From the NCBI GenBank assembly GCA_018136815.1, contig CM030933.1, forward strand, positions 5,410,282 to 5,474,281: 64,000 nt of DNA. The letters are read 5' to 3'. The notes beneath the pieces were generated by a model. The model saw only the letters and a program-made list of their open reading frames with translations. It made no database searches and had not been told where the DNA came from. Shown here piece by piece: positions 19,549 through 29,621 of this stretch. Origin of the DNA: Isochrysis galbana. Taxonomy: Eukaryota > Haptophyta > Isochrysidales > Isochrysidaceae. Made by a program: the position numbers and the translations under genes. Position 1 is the stretch's first letter, and every line of letters begins with the position of its first letter.

Positions 19549-22500
19549 CTACGATTGTGAACGAGAACGAGTACGACTCGAAGGCAGATCAGGAGGAGTA
19601 CGACTTGTCTCTTGAATTCGACGTGGAATAACTTGATTGGATTGGGAACTTGAGCTTGGACTTGAAGAGGAGTCTACAGCGGAGTGAGCTTGGGGTTGAA
19701 CCGGACGGCGGTCGAAAGTGGTGTCGTACGACTCAACTAGATCAGCACAACGCCGAAGCAACTCAATTCGAGACTCCCAAGTAGCTTCAGAACGAGGATA
19801 GCCGCGCCATTTGACGAGATACTTGAATGAAACTCCATCGCCCTTGCGATCGAGTAACTCTTCGACGAAGTACTCATCGTCAGCGAGCGGAGACGAATCG
19901 GTGACGGTAAAGTACGGACGAAGATTGGAAATGTGAACTTCATCCTTGACTTGACGATTTTCGAGATCGCGTAGACGGTAGCGAGTAGCCGAGATGGCTT
20001 CTTCTACTCGGTAAGGACCGGAGTAGAGGTATTGAAGTTTGTTGGCGTGGCCAGGGATTCGACGACAAACTCTGTCTCCTTGTTTGAAGGTAACACCGAG
20101 TTTAGACTTTTGAGAGGCGGAGCGCATCGATTCACGTTGGGCTTCTTGAGTACTTTCGAGGGCGGAACGCCACGACTCGAGAAGCTTCTTATTGAGCTCG
20201 GTGGCGTAAGTGACGGCATCGGACGGAGGCCTAGATGGAAGCAACTCAAGAACAGGAGCAGGGTCAGCAAGTTGAGCTGGAAGACGAAGCTCCCGACCAA
20301 ACAAGATAGCCGCGGGTGACTTGGGTACGACGCGACCGGCGGTCGCTCGCATAGACATGAGAAGAAACGGAAGGTGATCGACCCAATGGGCGCCGCCTTC
20401 ATTGGAGACTCGAGTCATCGTGAGGAGAGTTTGTTGAGCTCTTTCCACTAGCCCTACGCCTTCGTGGCGATAGGCTTCAGTAGTGCTCAAGTCCGTGCCG
20501 GTCGCTTTGAGAATTAGGTCCACTAATCGAGAGCAAAGATTCGAGCCGGCGTCGGTTCGAAGTTGGCGAGGGACTCCATAACGAGATACGATGAGACGCA
20601 TGAAGACGTCTAGACATTTCGCGGACGAGGGGTTACCGTTGCAAGGCTCAGCTTCAATCCAACGAGAGAGAGAATCGACGAAAACAATCAGCTTGTCAAA
20701 ACCGGAGCGGCCGGATACGAAATCGTGAGTGGGCGCCATCGAAAGAATATCGCAATAGACGACGTCGAAAGGATAAGATCCGATGGAAAGACCGGATGGA
20801 TGGGCGAGCGGTCGCGGTAACGGTTTGCCAAGAGTGCATTCGTGGCACTCTCGAACGTATTCCGATACAGAGGCGGACATGCCAGGCCAGTACACTCGAG
20901 TACGAAGTAGGGTAGACATCCTTGTCGCACCTGGGTGACCAAGGTGGTCATGGTAGGCGCGGAGGTACGTGTCACGAAGGGACTCCGGAATGTATAAACG
21001 AAGAGGAGCCTCTTCCTCTTCCGCTTCTGAGGAGCGGTAGTAGAGTAGGCCATCGCGAAGGAGGAATCGGGAACTTTTCTTCGACGACGAGCTAGAGTCA
21101 ATCGAAGAGGAAGCTTTCGGAAGGATCGACTCGACTTCAGAAAGGATCGAGCTGGCGAAATCGTCGGTAGAGAGCGCTTGACGTAATTCGTCGGCATGAG
21201 GCACGCCCACATCGAGATACGAGGAGGTAATCGACTCCGAAGATTCCGATGCTTGACGAGCGAGCCTATCCCTTGCTTGTTGGCGGCGAGCGGTGAGGGT
21301 GGATGAAGTAACCGCGGCGGCGACTATGTCGTGAATTTCAGAAGAATCGAAAGAATGGGCGTCACTCTCCTCGAGATGGAGAGGATCGTGATCAGGCTCG
21401 AGAGCAACTAAGCGGGATAAGCCGTCGGCGTCCCAGTGAGTGACTCCAGGTTTGTGCACGACGTCGAATCTATATTCGGCTAGCTTTAGGACCCATCGCA
21501 TGAGGCGCGAGGCTGGACCACCGGTGACTTGATCTTTCATCGTGTGAAGCCAGCGCAAAGCTGAATGGTCTACGACGAGGGTGAAGTGGCGACCCCAAAG
21601 ATAAGGCCTCCAATTTCGGATCGATTCTAGCGCTGCTAGAAGTTCGATTTCAGTGACTGTCCAATGGCGCTCAGCCGGACTCAAGCTACGACCGTAGTAT
21701 GCAACGACGCGCTCTCTCCCTTCGTCGTCTTTTTGGGCGAGGACGCCGGCGATGCCGAGCTTGCTAGCACCGTCGGTTTTAACGAGGAAAGGACGGTCGT
21801 CTCGAGGAGGTGCAAGTACGGGTTCTTCACAGATAGCTTGCTTGAGATCTTCGATAGCCTGTCGACAGGCTTCTGTTTGCGACTCGACCGGGACGTCGCA
21901 CCCTTTCCGCGTGAGAGCGGTTAACGGCGCCGCACGGATCGCAAAACGACGGATGAAACGGCGGTAGTAGGAGCACAATCCAAGGAACGAACGGACGGCT
22001 TCGATCGAGTTGATTTGGGTTGGGTCGATTTTCGAGACAGCTTCCACTTTCTTGGGATCCATCCGAAGACCTTCACGCGAAACAACGTGGCCGAGATATT
22101 CAGCCGAGGTGGCAAAGAAAACGCATTTCGACATCTTGCAAGTGAGGCCCGCCCAGATGAGACGTTCCAAGACAAGATCAAGACGGTGTAACATTTGTTG
22201 GAATGACGACTCTTCCCTGGCCTGCAGCGAGTCACCTACACCTGTCGACCAGGCGCCGACATCATCCAAGTATGGCATACAAATCTCCCATGCCAGCCCA
22301 CCGAGAGCGGCGTCCATGAGGCGGCACATATACGAGGGACCGGATTGAACACCGAAAGGCAAGTAATTGAACTCGTACTTGCCGCGATGAGTAGTGAACG
22401 CGGTGATATGTTTATCGGATTCTTTGATCGGTATACCCCAGAAACCAGATGCCAGGTCCAGGGTGCAAAGGAGGGGTGTGAGTAGAGGCCCGCGGAGGCG

Positions 22501-22683
22501 GCGGAACTTCGACCGTCGGCGCGGAGAGGCGAGAGCAGGGGGGAACTGGCTCGGAAGGGCTCTCTTTTGAAGAAGGGAGGGGTCCCAAGAGGCTCTCTTC
22601 CCCAGGAGACTTCGACCCAAACGGTTCGGGAAGAGAAGAAGAAGAGACGGGCTCATGACGCGGGGACAATGAAGATTTCTCAA
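19549..22683 (-). CDS. Ty3/gypsy Pol: reverse transcriptase-RNase H-integrase-chromodomain
   Basis: Continuous frame of 1,044 codons, though the first ~70 residues are not recognisably Pol. Reverse transcriptase starts abruptly at TLDLASGFWGIPI (~74), with YLDD at 138-141. The upstream finger region is missing. It continues through a Ty3-type RNase H (TDGASKLGIAGVLAQ and YYGRSLS segments) and an HHCC zinc finger (H-x3-H ... CHECTLGK). The integrase core follows with D (CDILS), D (RTDAGSN) and E (GLVERAQQ), and finally a chromodomain (YFVEELLDRKGDG... YLVKWRGYP). The chromodomain and gene order place it among chromoviruses. A different frame, starting in the 5' LTR (MPVVTPEESS..., about 22855), runs Ser/Pro-rich to 22412 and overlaps pol out of frame. 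It probably represents the remaining gag start fused to pol by the internal deletion. Confidence 0.9.
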   Translation of the reverse strand: MRNLHCPRVMSPSLLLLFPNRLGRSLLGKRASWDPSLLQKRALPSQFPPALASPRRRSKFRRLRGPLLTPLLCTLDLASGFWGIPIKESDKHITAFTTHRGKYEFNYLPFGVQSGPSYMCRLMDAALGGLAWEICMPYLDDVGAWSTGVGDSLQAREESSFQQMLHRLDLVLERLIWAGLTCKMSKCVFFATSAEYLGHVVSREGLRMDPKKVEAVSKIDPTQINSIEAVRSFLGLCSYYRRFIRRFAIRAAPLTALTRKGCDVPVESQTEACRQAIEDLKQAICEEPVLAPPRDDRPFLVKTDGASKLGIAGVLAQKDDEGRERVVAYYGRSLSPAERHWTVTEIELLAALESIRNWRPYLWGRHFTLVVDHSALRWLHTMKDQVTGGPASRLMRWVLKLAEYRFDVVHKPGVTHWDADGLSRLVALEPDHDPLHLEESDAHSFDSSEIHDIVAAAVTSSTLTARRQQARDRLARQASESSESITSSYLDVGVPHADELRQALSTDDFASSILSEVESILPKASSSIDSSSSSKKSSRFLLRDGLLYYRSSEAEEEEAPLRLYIPESLRDTYLRAYHDHLGHPGATRMSTLLRTRVYWPGMSASVSEYVRECHECTLGKPLPRPLAHPSGLSIGSYPFDVVYCDILSMAPTHDFVSGRSGFDKLIVFVDSLSRWIEAEPCNGNPSSAKCLDVFMRLIVSRYGVPRQLRTDAGSNLCSRLVDLILKATGTDLSTTEAYRHEGVGLVERAQQTLLTMTRVSNEGGAHWVDHLPFLLMSMRATAGRVVPKSPAAILFGRELRLPAQLADPAPVLELLPSRPPSDAVTYATELNKKLLESWRSALESTQEAQRESMRSASQKSKLGVTFKQGDRVCRRIPGHANKLQYLYSGPYRVEEAISATRYRLRDLENRQVKDEVHISNLRPYFTVTDSSPLADDEYFVEELLDRKGDGVSFKYLVKWRGYPRSEATWESRIELLRRCADLVESYDTTFDRRPVQPQAHSAVDSSSSPSSSSQSNQVIPRRIQETSRTPPDLPSSRTRSRSQS

Positions 22684-22738
22684 GGGAAGAACTCGACGTG
22701 ACGACCGGAGCCGAAGGCGCGAGCGAAGATTTTGTGCT

Positions 22739-23234
22739 TGTCAGAGCAAGGCTCATCTCACTCTTGGTGATGGCCTGCGAGGGCGCGCCGGCAGCTAGCG
22801 CGGAATGCGGTTCTTGCGGGGAGCTCATGGAGCTTTCCTCGGGGGTGACTACGGGCATGGTGATCGACGCACGACGCACGACGCACGGAGGGCGCGGAAG
22901 TGTGGAAGGAGGCTTGTGGGAGGTGGTGGCAGGCGACTGGGGGTGGCTCAGGCGCGTGCTTGGCTTGTATTGACTCGTTGACTCGTGGTATAGACTCGGG
23001 AACTCGGGGGGACTCGCTTGGGAACACGGTGGGACTCGACGAAGTTGCTACAAAAACACTCACAAGAAACCCAAACCCCAACGACCTTGGGCTCAGAAAA
23101 CTAACGTAAACACTCCGGAATCATACGATAAACAAACCCTCCCCGTGCGACGAATGCTGAGGTCGCGATCGCTCGTCATGCGCGAAGAAATACGGAAAGA
23201 GAGCGCAAAACTACGCAAACGAAGGGTTCGAACT
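22739..23234 (-). repeat. 5' LTR remnant (3'-terminal 496 bp)
   Basis: Apparently identical to 17915-18410, with a constant 4,824-bp offset. It ends TCTGACA at 22739, where internal sequence begins. The frame starting MPVVTPEESS reads from here across the LTR boundary into the internal region without a stop. Confidence 0.85.
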
Positions 23235-23833
23235 GCAGGCAGTCCATATGTGCGCGTCTAGAGCCTGATTTCTAGTGTCTGTGCCATGTTTGAAAGGGCG
23301 CTGGGGGCACCATTCGTAACATGATTTAATGATATGTTTATGATAGAGTAAATAAATCTATCTATCGTAGAGTTGTCAAATCATTTGTCGGTGAACGACA
23401 GACGACAGAGAACTGATGTTTCCCGGTCGCCGCATTACAGTTGTTTCGCCAGGGCCAGGGGTACAATGCCAAAGACCCAATAGTACCACGCCATGTCGCC
23501 TCTTTATTAAGACAAGAGGTGTTATTTTAAACGATGTGTTTCTTTCACCCCCGTTGGCCGTTGGTACCGCCTATTGTCTATTGTTGCGCCTCAACTTGGA
23601 CGATCGATCCGCTCGGATTAAAGAATGTAATCATGCCCGCTGCCCAACCAGAATGCAACCATGTTGAGGAATGCAACCCCAAAAGTTTTTTGAGGTCGAT
23701 CAGCGGTGCACGCGTGCGCGGCCCGATCGGCCGTGCAGTAAAACATAACATTTTAAGCAATAACAAAACTACAGTCTGGTCCTCTTTCGACGGAACGCGA
23801 CTTCATGCACGCCTGCACGATGGGCTATGAGCC
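23235..23833. other. Intergenic, nothing recognised
   Basis: Lower GC than its surroundings. It holds a short 83-codon frame at 23416-23667 without domain signal. No RNA gene or repeat was identified. Confidence 0.55.
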
Positions 23834-24004
23834 GCTGTTTTTCGCGCCAAGTGTACGACTACTACTACAAGAGAATTCAATTGTCAATTATATTTATAGT
23901 CGCTTGATCTCGTCATGACCTTATTTATATCAAGCCATCAGGTCATCAGGTCTAGAGGACCTAATATCATGATATCAGGAGCTAATATCAGCCTAATGGA
24001 GCAT
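23834..24004 (+). repeat. Left arm of a 171-bp long inverted repeat
   Basis: Runs from gctgtttttcgcgcc through gtacgactactactac, a tatatttatagtcgc AT block, atcaagccatcaggtcatcaggtct and gcctaatggagcat. It matches the reverse complement of 26671-26841 along its full length with only a few small differences. A fragment of the inner end also occurs at 27069-27165. Confidence 0.85.
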
Positions 24005-24228
24005 GCCGCTATGCGCGGGCGCAAATTCTTTACGAGTAGAGCGTGAGCGCGCGTGACGGAGGACGGAGGGGGGAAGAGGGGGGGAGAATCGCACCATTCT
24101 TGGCGAAGATTTTCGTGGCGTCAGGTAGCCCCCCCGGAGCTTTTTTATTGGGCATCGCGCCACGGTCAAAAAGCAATGCAGCCCAACCCTTACTAGTGCA
24201 GTTAAAGAGCCCCTATTTGACCGCCCTA
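24005..24228 (+). repeat. Dispersed ~220-bp repeat ending in the TAGGG-type terminus
   Basis: Shares the block agaatcgcaccatt...ggcgaagattttcgtggcg and the terminal ctatttgaccgcccta with the right end of the 7007-8694 element and with 54060-54272. No matching left terminus is near. It may be a one-ended copy, or one whose left end has diverged. Confidence 0.75.
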
Positions 24229-24239
24229 CATTGAGCCCG

Positions 24240-24990
24240 GGGCTGAAAAGTCATCCAATTAGCTGGGCGTGAATCATTGAATGACATGTACGTAGACACA
24301 AATGCACAAAGAAGGAGGTGACGGGCGTGAGGGCTGTGAGACAAGCAAGGAAGCGCTGAAAGTAACCCGAAAAATAACACTCTAGCGTTCCACCACGAAT
24401 ACGAGCAAGTCTGTCGTAGCGAATCTTCATTAGGTACGCAGATCGAGGTGGTATCCGATGCTGCCGCTGCCATTTAAACCCGCTGGGAGAGCTTTGCAAG
24501 GGTGTGAGAGGTCCCTACTTCTGGAAGAATCCTGCTGCTGCTGCGCATGCGAGACAGGATAGTTCCAGACTATCCAAAGAGGGCAACTGCGCACCTGAGC
24601 CGGGATCTCGCATACTCCTACCAGCCGGTCTGCAAGCACCAATCAGCAGGAGTGCGAGACTATACCGGCCCATGCTCCATGCCCTCCTGCAAGAACCGCA
24701 ATCCAACGTCGGCTACAGTAGACATCGCATGGTCCCCAATCAACTAGGCTATTGTGATGAAGAGCCCGCATGCCCAGAGACCTCCGCAAACCTCACAAAA
24801 AGCGGCGCATGGCCATGCCTGCCATCATGACTCCCGCACTCAATGAGCGGGAGGCGCGTGAAGAGGCTGATGAGCGCTGATTCACACGCATCGCCTTTGG
24901 CTTCCAACAATCCACGCCATCCGCTTCATCGACGATAATGTATTCAAAATCCGGTGCATACATCCCTATGCCGACAAGGTGAAGGGTCCA
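24240..24990. other. Stretch between repeat and FOLR-like gene, nothing recognised
   Basis: Several short frames exist on both strands (for example 24504-24830, plus) but none shows a domain or homologous repeat. It may contain the 3' UTR of the minus-strand gene that ends at 24991. Confidence 0.5.
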
Positions 24991-25887
24991 TCAATGTTCT
25001 GGCATGACAGCAGTGCACATGAGGGTACAATCAAAGGGCGACAGCGCACCTGGCGGATTCATATAGTTCATGAATGCGCTCGCGCTCTCATACTCAATGG
25101 TCGGGATGACTAAATCGTCTCCACATGTGTAGGGATCAAAGTTGCTCATCATATCAGGGCATGCATTGGGCCTCATTACACCACACTCCTCGTACTGTTT
25201 CTTCGTTTCGTTATGCCACAGTGCATCATCGACGAAATCTCTGCAAATCCGCACCATCTGTGTGCCTGAACCATCGCCCTTGGGATATGTGTACTTGGGC
25301 TGATCTGGGTCACAGCCGAGGCAATAGAAGTATCGGATGGCTGGGTACATCATCGGGTTCTTGCAGCCCGGTCCCAACCCATCGATCAGGTTTTCGAATT
25401 GGATCTGATTCTCAAGGTCGTGACCGGGAATACAGCACGCAAGATCGTTGTAGTCCTGACAGAACTTGAGGTAGCGCGGCTGTGCACAAGGGAAGGCATG
25501 GCTCTGAGTGATTGCGACGAGCTGGTGGAAGGTAGGGTGGCGTGCAGCTCGGTAGGGGCGGCTGCGCACCACTCTGGGTTCCAAGCCTGTGAGCGCACAT
25601 GTGTCTCCCTCTAGCGCGGCCGCATGCTCGAGCAGCAGCAGCAGTGCCGGCAGTCGGGCCAGCCGGAGCAGAGTGGTGGGCGCCTGCGCAGAGCCACAGA
25701 GGTAGCAGAGCCGGCCGAGGGAGAGCGTGAGAGAGAGTGCGCGCGCGCGCGCTCGCATGCGTGGCGAGCTGAGTGGGATACCCCCTCGCTCGCAGCGACC
25801 GAGACGGCGGCGCAGCAGCAACGAGGGTTGGGGCAGACAGGGAGAGTTGCGGTGAGGTAAGGCGTTGGGCGGACGAGCGCGCACCAT
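24991..25887 (-). CDS. Folate-receptor-like secreted cysteine-rich protein
   Basis: Minus-strand frame of up to 298 codons. A likely ATG start is MRARARALS at 25758. The N-terminal region has a hydrophobic stretch (LLRLARLPALLLLLEHAAA) that would serve as a signal peptide. The mature part carries a cysteine pattern of the folate-receptor/riboflavin-binding type: CQDYNDLACC, then CKNP, FYCLGCDPDQ, VRICRDFVDD, EECGV, ACPD and YTCGDD, about 13 cysteines in 150 residues. In animals this fold binds folate or sperm-egg ligands at the cell surface. In protists similar proteins are mostly uncharacterised, so ligand binding here is inference. The gene lies wholly between the 171-bp inverted repeats. 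No GPI signal is evident at the C-terminus (TAVMPEH). Confidence 0.55.
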   Translation of the reverse strand: MVRARPPNALPHRNSPCLPQPSLLLRRRLGRCERGGIPLSSPRMRARARALSLTLSLGRLCYLCGSAQAPTTLLRLARLPALLLLLEHAAALEGDTCALTGLEPRVVRSRPYRAARHPTFHQLVAITQSHAFPCAQPRYLKFCQDYNDLACCIPGHDLENQIQFENLIDGLGPGCKNPMMYPAIRYFYCLGCDPDQPKYTYPKGDGSGTQMVRICRDFVDDALWHNETKKQYEECGVMRPNACPDMMSNFDPYTCGDDLVIPTIEYESASAFMNYMNPPGALSPFDCTLMCTAVMPEH

Positions 25888-26243
25888 GGGGCAGATGGGA
25901 GAAGGCGCCGGGGAGGAGGGGTTTGGGGGGGGGGGGGGGGGGAAGGAGAGAGACGGAAGGGAACAACGAAAACAACTAAGAAAGTAGCGCGTGTACTAAA
26001 TAATGGGCAGGCTCAACGAGGAACGCACGCCAGTAGAGGTGCAGTCGTCCCCCCAGGCTCATCAATACGAGGTTCTACGTTCTACGAACCCTTGAGTTTG
26101 TTATACTGAGAGGCTCAAGGCCAAGGCGCCTACGGGAACCCTTGTGGCAGGTATCTCGAGTGTTAGAGTTTTTCTTGTTGTGCGAACATAACCTTAGTGC
26201 TGTGGTCCGTAGCCTTCAACGGCAACGGAGCCCCTACCCCGCG

Positions 26244-26687
26244 ATGGGGGTGTGCGCGGTTGGCGCATGGCTCGTCCGGTGTATGTGGCTAGGGATGCTA
26301 GCCAACAAGATGCTCTATAAGACTACAATTACTAACGTGGTACCCCCGCCGAGAGACCACTTCAATCTCTACATCACTAGCGCGTATGACGACGCTCAAG
26401 GGTGCAACGTGCAACGGTGCAACATCACAACGAATGAACTCGACAAATTCGTTGAAAATCTTTTCTTCGACCCATCGGCTGTCGAGCTTGCCACGCGCTC
26501 TCGCAAACGGTGCAATCTGGATCGCACAGCAAAACCACCCAACACCTCCAGTCATGGCCCCGGCCAGATCCGCGATGACCGGACAGTTCAAGGGTGGCAA
26601 AGCAAGAAATCCACATCGAATGCCTCCAAGCTCCAAGCCTCTGCTATTCTTGGAACCGTCGACGCCATAGATGCTCCATTAGGCTGA
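26244..26687 (+). CDS. Hypothetical protein reading into the right inverted repeat
   Basis: 147-codon frame from an ATG (MGVCAVGAWLVRC...). It has a short hydrophobic start, then a mixed region (NLYITSAYDDAQGCNVQRCN) and a polar C-terminus ending VDAIDAPLG, with its last six codons inside the right inverted repeat. Composition is protein-like, but I do not recognise it. It sits in the same inverted-repeat-bounded segment as the FOLR-like gene and could belong to that element. Confidence 0.3.
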   Translation: MGVCAVGAWLVRCMWLGMLANKMLYKTTITNVVPPPRDHFNLYITSAYDDAQGCNVQRCNITTNELDKFVENLFFDPSAVELATRSRKRCNLDRTAKPPNTSSHGPGQIRDDRTVQGWQSKKSTSNASKLQASAILGTVDAIDAPLG

Positions 26688-26841
26688 TATATTAGGTCCT
26701 GATATAATGATATTAGGTCCTCCAGACCTGATGACCTGATGGCTTGATGTAAGGTCATGATGAGGTCAGGCGACTATAAATATAATGCACAATTGAATCC
26801 TCTAGTGTAGTAGTAGTCGTACACTTAGCGCGAAAAACAGC
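26671..26841 (-). repeat. Right arm of the 171-bp long inverted repeat
   Basis: Reverse-complement partner of 23834-24004. The two arms bound a 3.0-kb segment. No clear target duplication is seen outside them (tatgag on the left, gggaaa on the right). Confidence 0.85.
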
Positions 26842-27955
26842 GGGGGAAAGAGGGGATGGGTGGTTCTCGCCCCTCATGAGGGCGTGAGGGGAATCAAGAC
26901 AGTGTGGAGGGGCGCCCCCCCCCCCTCCATGGCGACCCAACACAGAGGCTAGATTAGCGTCTGGGGGTAATTCATAATCAATAATTAATGACCAGCAATG
27001 CAGAAGTAAAAGCAGTATAAGTAAGCTATTCTTTTGTTATCACTACTATACTTATAATATCGCGTAACAACCTGATATTAGGCTGAGAATAGGACCTGAT
27101 ATCATGCTAAGGGAGCCGAAACCTGACGACATGATACCTAACGGAGCATCTATGGTCGACGCCATGAGTCGGCTGGGATCGTCACTCGCACTGAGACGTT
27201 GTGTCGAGCACAACAGAACGCATCAAATCTCCCCGGGCGCCACTGCGATACGAGATCGCTGCATGACGCAGGCACGCTCCAAACTCCAAAGCCGAGCAGT
27301 CTCAGCAGAAAGACCTCCATTGCTGCGGAGGAGAGAAATTCCCTCGCGCGCGGAGAAGACGCCCGCAGGAGCCCGAGGGCCAAGGCGCTGGACCCGCACC
27401 ATGGCTGATTTCGACGAGGTTTTGGCGCGCGTCCCGCCCGATTGGCGTGACTGTCTGGGTGGCCCCTGTGGGTCATAGGGTCTCGGTAGGGGACATTTGT
27501 ATTCCGAACACTAGACTGGTAGAAGTAGAAGCGAGACGGGGGCGGCCGCACGCTGCGCTCGCGCCCTCCCGCCCTCCCTTCGCCTTTGGCCTCTCCCTCT
27601 CCTCCCTTCCTTCTCCCCTCCCTCCTCGCCCTCCTCCCTCCCCTTTGCCTTCTCCCGTTGCCTTCCCCCCTCCCTCTCTCCTCCCCCCTCCCCCCACTTT
27701 CGCACTCTCTCTCTATTCCCTCCCTCCGTCTCCTCCTCCGTCGTACTTCCGCTCCCTACCCGCTCCTCTCACGTTGTCCTTGCTCCTCCATCCTCGCTCT
27801 TCCCTTCCCCACCGCGCTCTTTTCTGCTTTTACTCGGCGACGAGCCCTTAGCCACCACGGCAGCGGCAGCAAAGCTGCAGAGGCGCAGTGGCAGGCCTTC
27901 AAGCAAGGCTGGCCACTTGCTCAGGTGGGAGGGAGCTCGTGCCTTCCTCGCAAAG
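26842..27955. other. Spacer with repeat fragments and CT-rich leader
   Basis: The stretch 27069-27165 is a partial third copy of the inverted-repeat arm. The stretch 27340-27478 is related to the tandem units at 7300-7860 (peptide ADFDEVLARVPPDW). The stretch 27560-27800 is a pyrimidine-rich tract, probably the promoter/5' UTR of the downstream glutaminyl cyclase gene. Confidence 0.6.
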
Positions 27956-29621
27956 ATGATGTTCATCCCGCTCATCGTACTGCTTCTTGGCATTGCGCTC
28001 CACGTGCTAGCTGAGCGCCCAGCGCCGCCCGAATCCGTGCCGTATGTGAGCACATTTGAGATTGTCTCAACGATGCCGCATGACCCAGATGCCTTCACGC
28101 AAGGTCTTACCTTTGGGCCCGACGGCACTCTGTATGAAAGCGATGGTGTGCTCCTCACCATCATGCCGCGGCGCGACGCTGATGGAATCCACCTGGGACC
28201 TGCCGCCGCGAGTGTGCTCGCATGACCTCTGAGATTGACACAAGTAGCGACCCAAGGTTATCTTGCATAGCTCTGATCAATACCTCCATGAGATGCTGTA
28301 GTGCTTGCACTCGCCTAGATAGCTGTGCTCATCCCGGCCTCTGTCTTCCAGGACTTTATGGTCATTCCGCGGTTCGGCAAGTTGATCTTGCGACAGGTGG
28401 TACGCTTCGCAAGACATTGAACAAGCCTCATCATTTCGGCGAAGGCATCGAGATCGTGGGCAACCGCCTTCTGCAGCTCACCTGGCGCGAGAATGTGGTG
28501 CTCGAGTACTCGCTTCCCGAGTTGAACTTGCTCCGCGAAGTGCCTGTCCGCATTGGCCGGGAAGGATGGGGCCTTGCAACCGATGGTGAGTTGCTCTGCA
28601 CTGACATGATTTGCACAAGACAGCACCGCTGCTTTCTGGCTCCTTCGTTTGTCAGTGTGAGGCCGAACCTCTGTACTGTGCTCCCACATTGTGTAGGGAA
28701 GGTGCTCTATGTGACAGATTCGGGATCCGCGCTCTATCACGTGGAGCCAGAGAGCTACCGGGTCACGAAGAAGGTGTTGCCTCGTGTGCACTGCATCCCA
28801 TCTCTGTGCACCATGCCGGCGCGCAGCACTCGAAGTCGACGAGAGAATGAACGCGGTTTCGTGTGCATAGGAACGCGGTGGTTCCGGAGCACATCTAACA
28901 TGCAGTCGATGTCATCCACCTCAGTCAATGTTGCTGGGATGCGCGGTGACCTCGCAACTTTTGGCCTCCCTCAGGTGCAAATCCATGACCCCTATCTGCG
29001 CCGCGACATCTTTGGCGTGAATGAGCTCGAATGGGTGCGGGGTGAGCTATGGGGCAACGTTTACCCAATGTATCAAGGCACCGCTTCCGAGTGTATTGTG
29101 CGGATCAATGCTACCAATGGCGAGGTGAGGGACCATCTTTCGGATTTCACGCAAGATCACCAGCGCCGCAGCCCGCGCTGTCACCGTTCAAGACGCCAGT
29201 GCCCGCCCCGACGATACTTTGCATCTGTTGCCCTATGCTTGTTTGAGCTCGCGATAGGGATCCAGGTCCGGGCTTGACCTGGTGCAAGTACAATATGGGC
29301 AATTCCACTGTTCGCACCGCTACCATCACAGGCCTAGCACAATGAGTAGCTTCGCACTTCACATGTTCTCATGCATCGCAGGTTCTAGGATGGGTCGATA
29401 TGCGGGGCCTCTTATCGCGGCAACGTGCAGCTGTGCGCGCTCAACCACATGGCTTTGTCCTAAATGGCATTGCCTACCACGAGCCTGCAGATCAGATCTA
29501 TGTCACTGGCAAGAAGTGGAATGAGGCCTATATCGTCACGGTCAAGCCGCAGCCGCAGCTCAGTATGTCACACGTTCATACGCACTGCAGTTTAGGTAAC
29601 CCATCAGGCAAGCGAGGCTAA
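27956..29621 (+). CDS. Glutaminyl-peptide cyclotransferase (plant/bacterial type), five exons
   Basis: Exons are 27956-28145, 28352-28585, 28697-28773, 28975-29124 and 29382-29621; the product is 296 residues. All introns are GT-AG and all phases agree. The first residues MMFIPLIVLLLGIALHVLA form a signal peptide or anchor. The five-bladed-propeller motifs of the family follow in order: DAFTQGLTFGPDGTLYES joined to GLYGHSAVRQVDL, then HHFGEGIEI, LLQLTWRENVVLEY, GREGWGLATDG joined to KVLYVTDSGSALYHV, FGVNELEWVRGELWGNVYP, IVRINATNGE joined to VLGWVDMRGLL, and FVLNGIAYHEPADQIYVTGKKW. The enzyme converts N-terminal Gln to pyroglutamate in secretory-pathway proteins. The gene may end at 29621, or a further short exon may replace the last ~10 codons (a possible donor is at 29595). 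Confidence 0.9.

Larger units (their letters stand above)
17915..23234 (-). mobile_element. Ty3/gypsy chromodomain retrotransposon (chromovirus), 5' LTR truncated
   Basis: Reading on the minus strand, the element has a 5' LTR remnant (23234-22739), an internal region with pol (22738-19387), and a complete 3' LTR (19386-17915). The 496 bp shared by the two LTRs (22739-23234 and 17915-18410) appear identical and have no length difference, which points to recent insertion. The LTR begins TGGGTTAATCC and ends GCTCTGACA. The 5' LTR has lost its first ~975 bp at 23234. The pol lacks the N-terminal part of the reverse transcriptase and any protease, so the element is internally deleted and not autonomous as it stands. 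Confidence 0.85.

Noticed and set aside
17915-23234. Interpretation of the 496-bp direct repeats as a tandem or circularly permuted retroelement (gag start duplicated downstream of an LTR)
   Set aside because: The copy at 12517-13678 shows that the whole TGGGTT...TCTGACA stretch is one LTR whose last 496 bp include the apparent gag start. A normal element with a truncated 5' LTR explains everything more simply.
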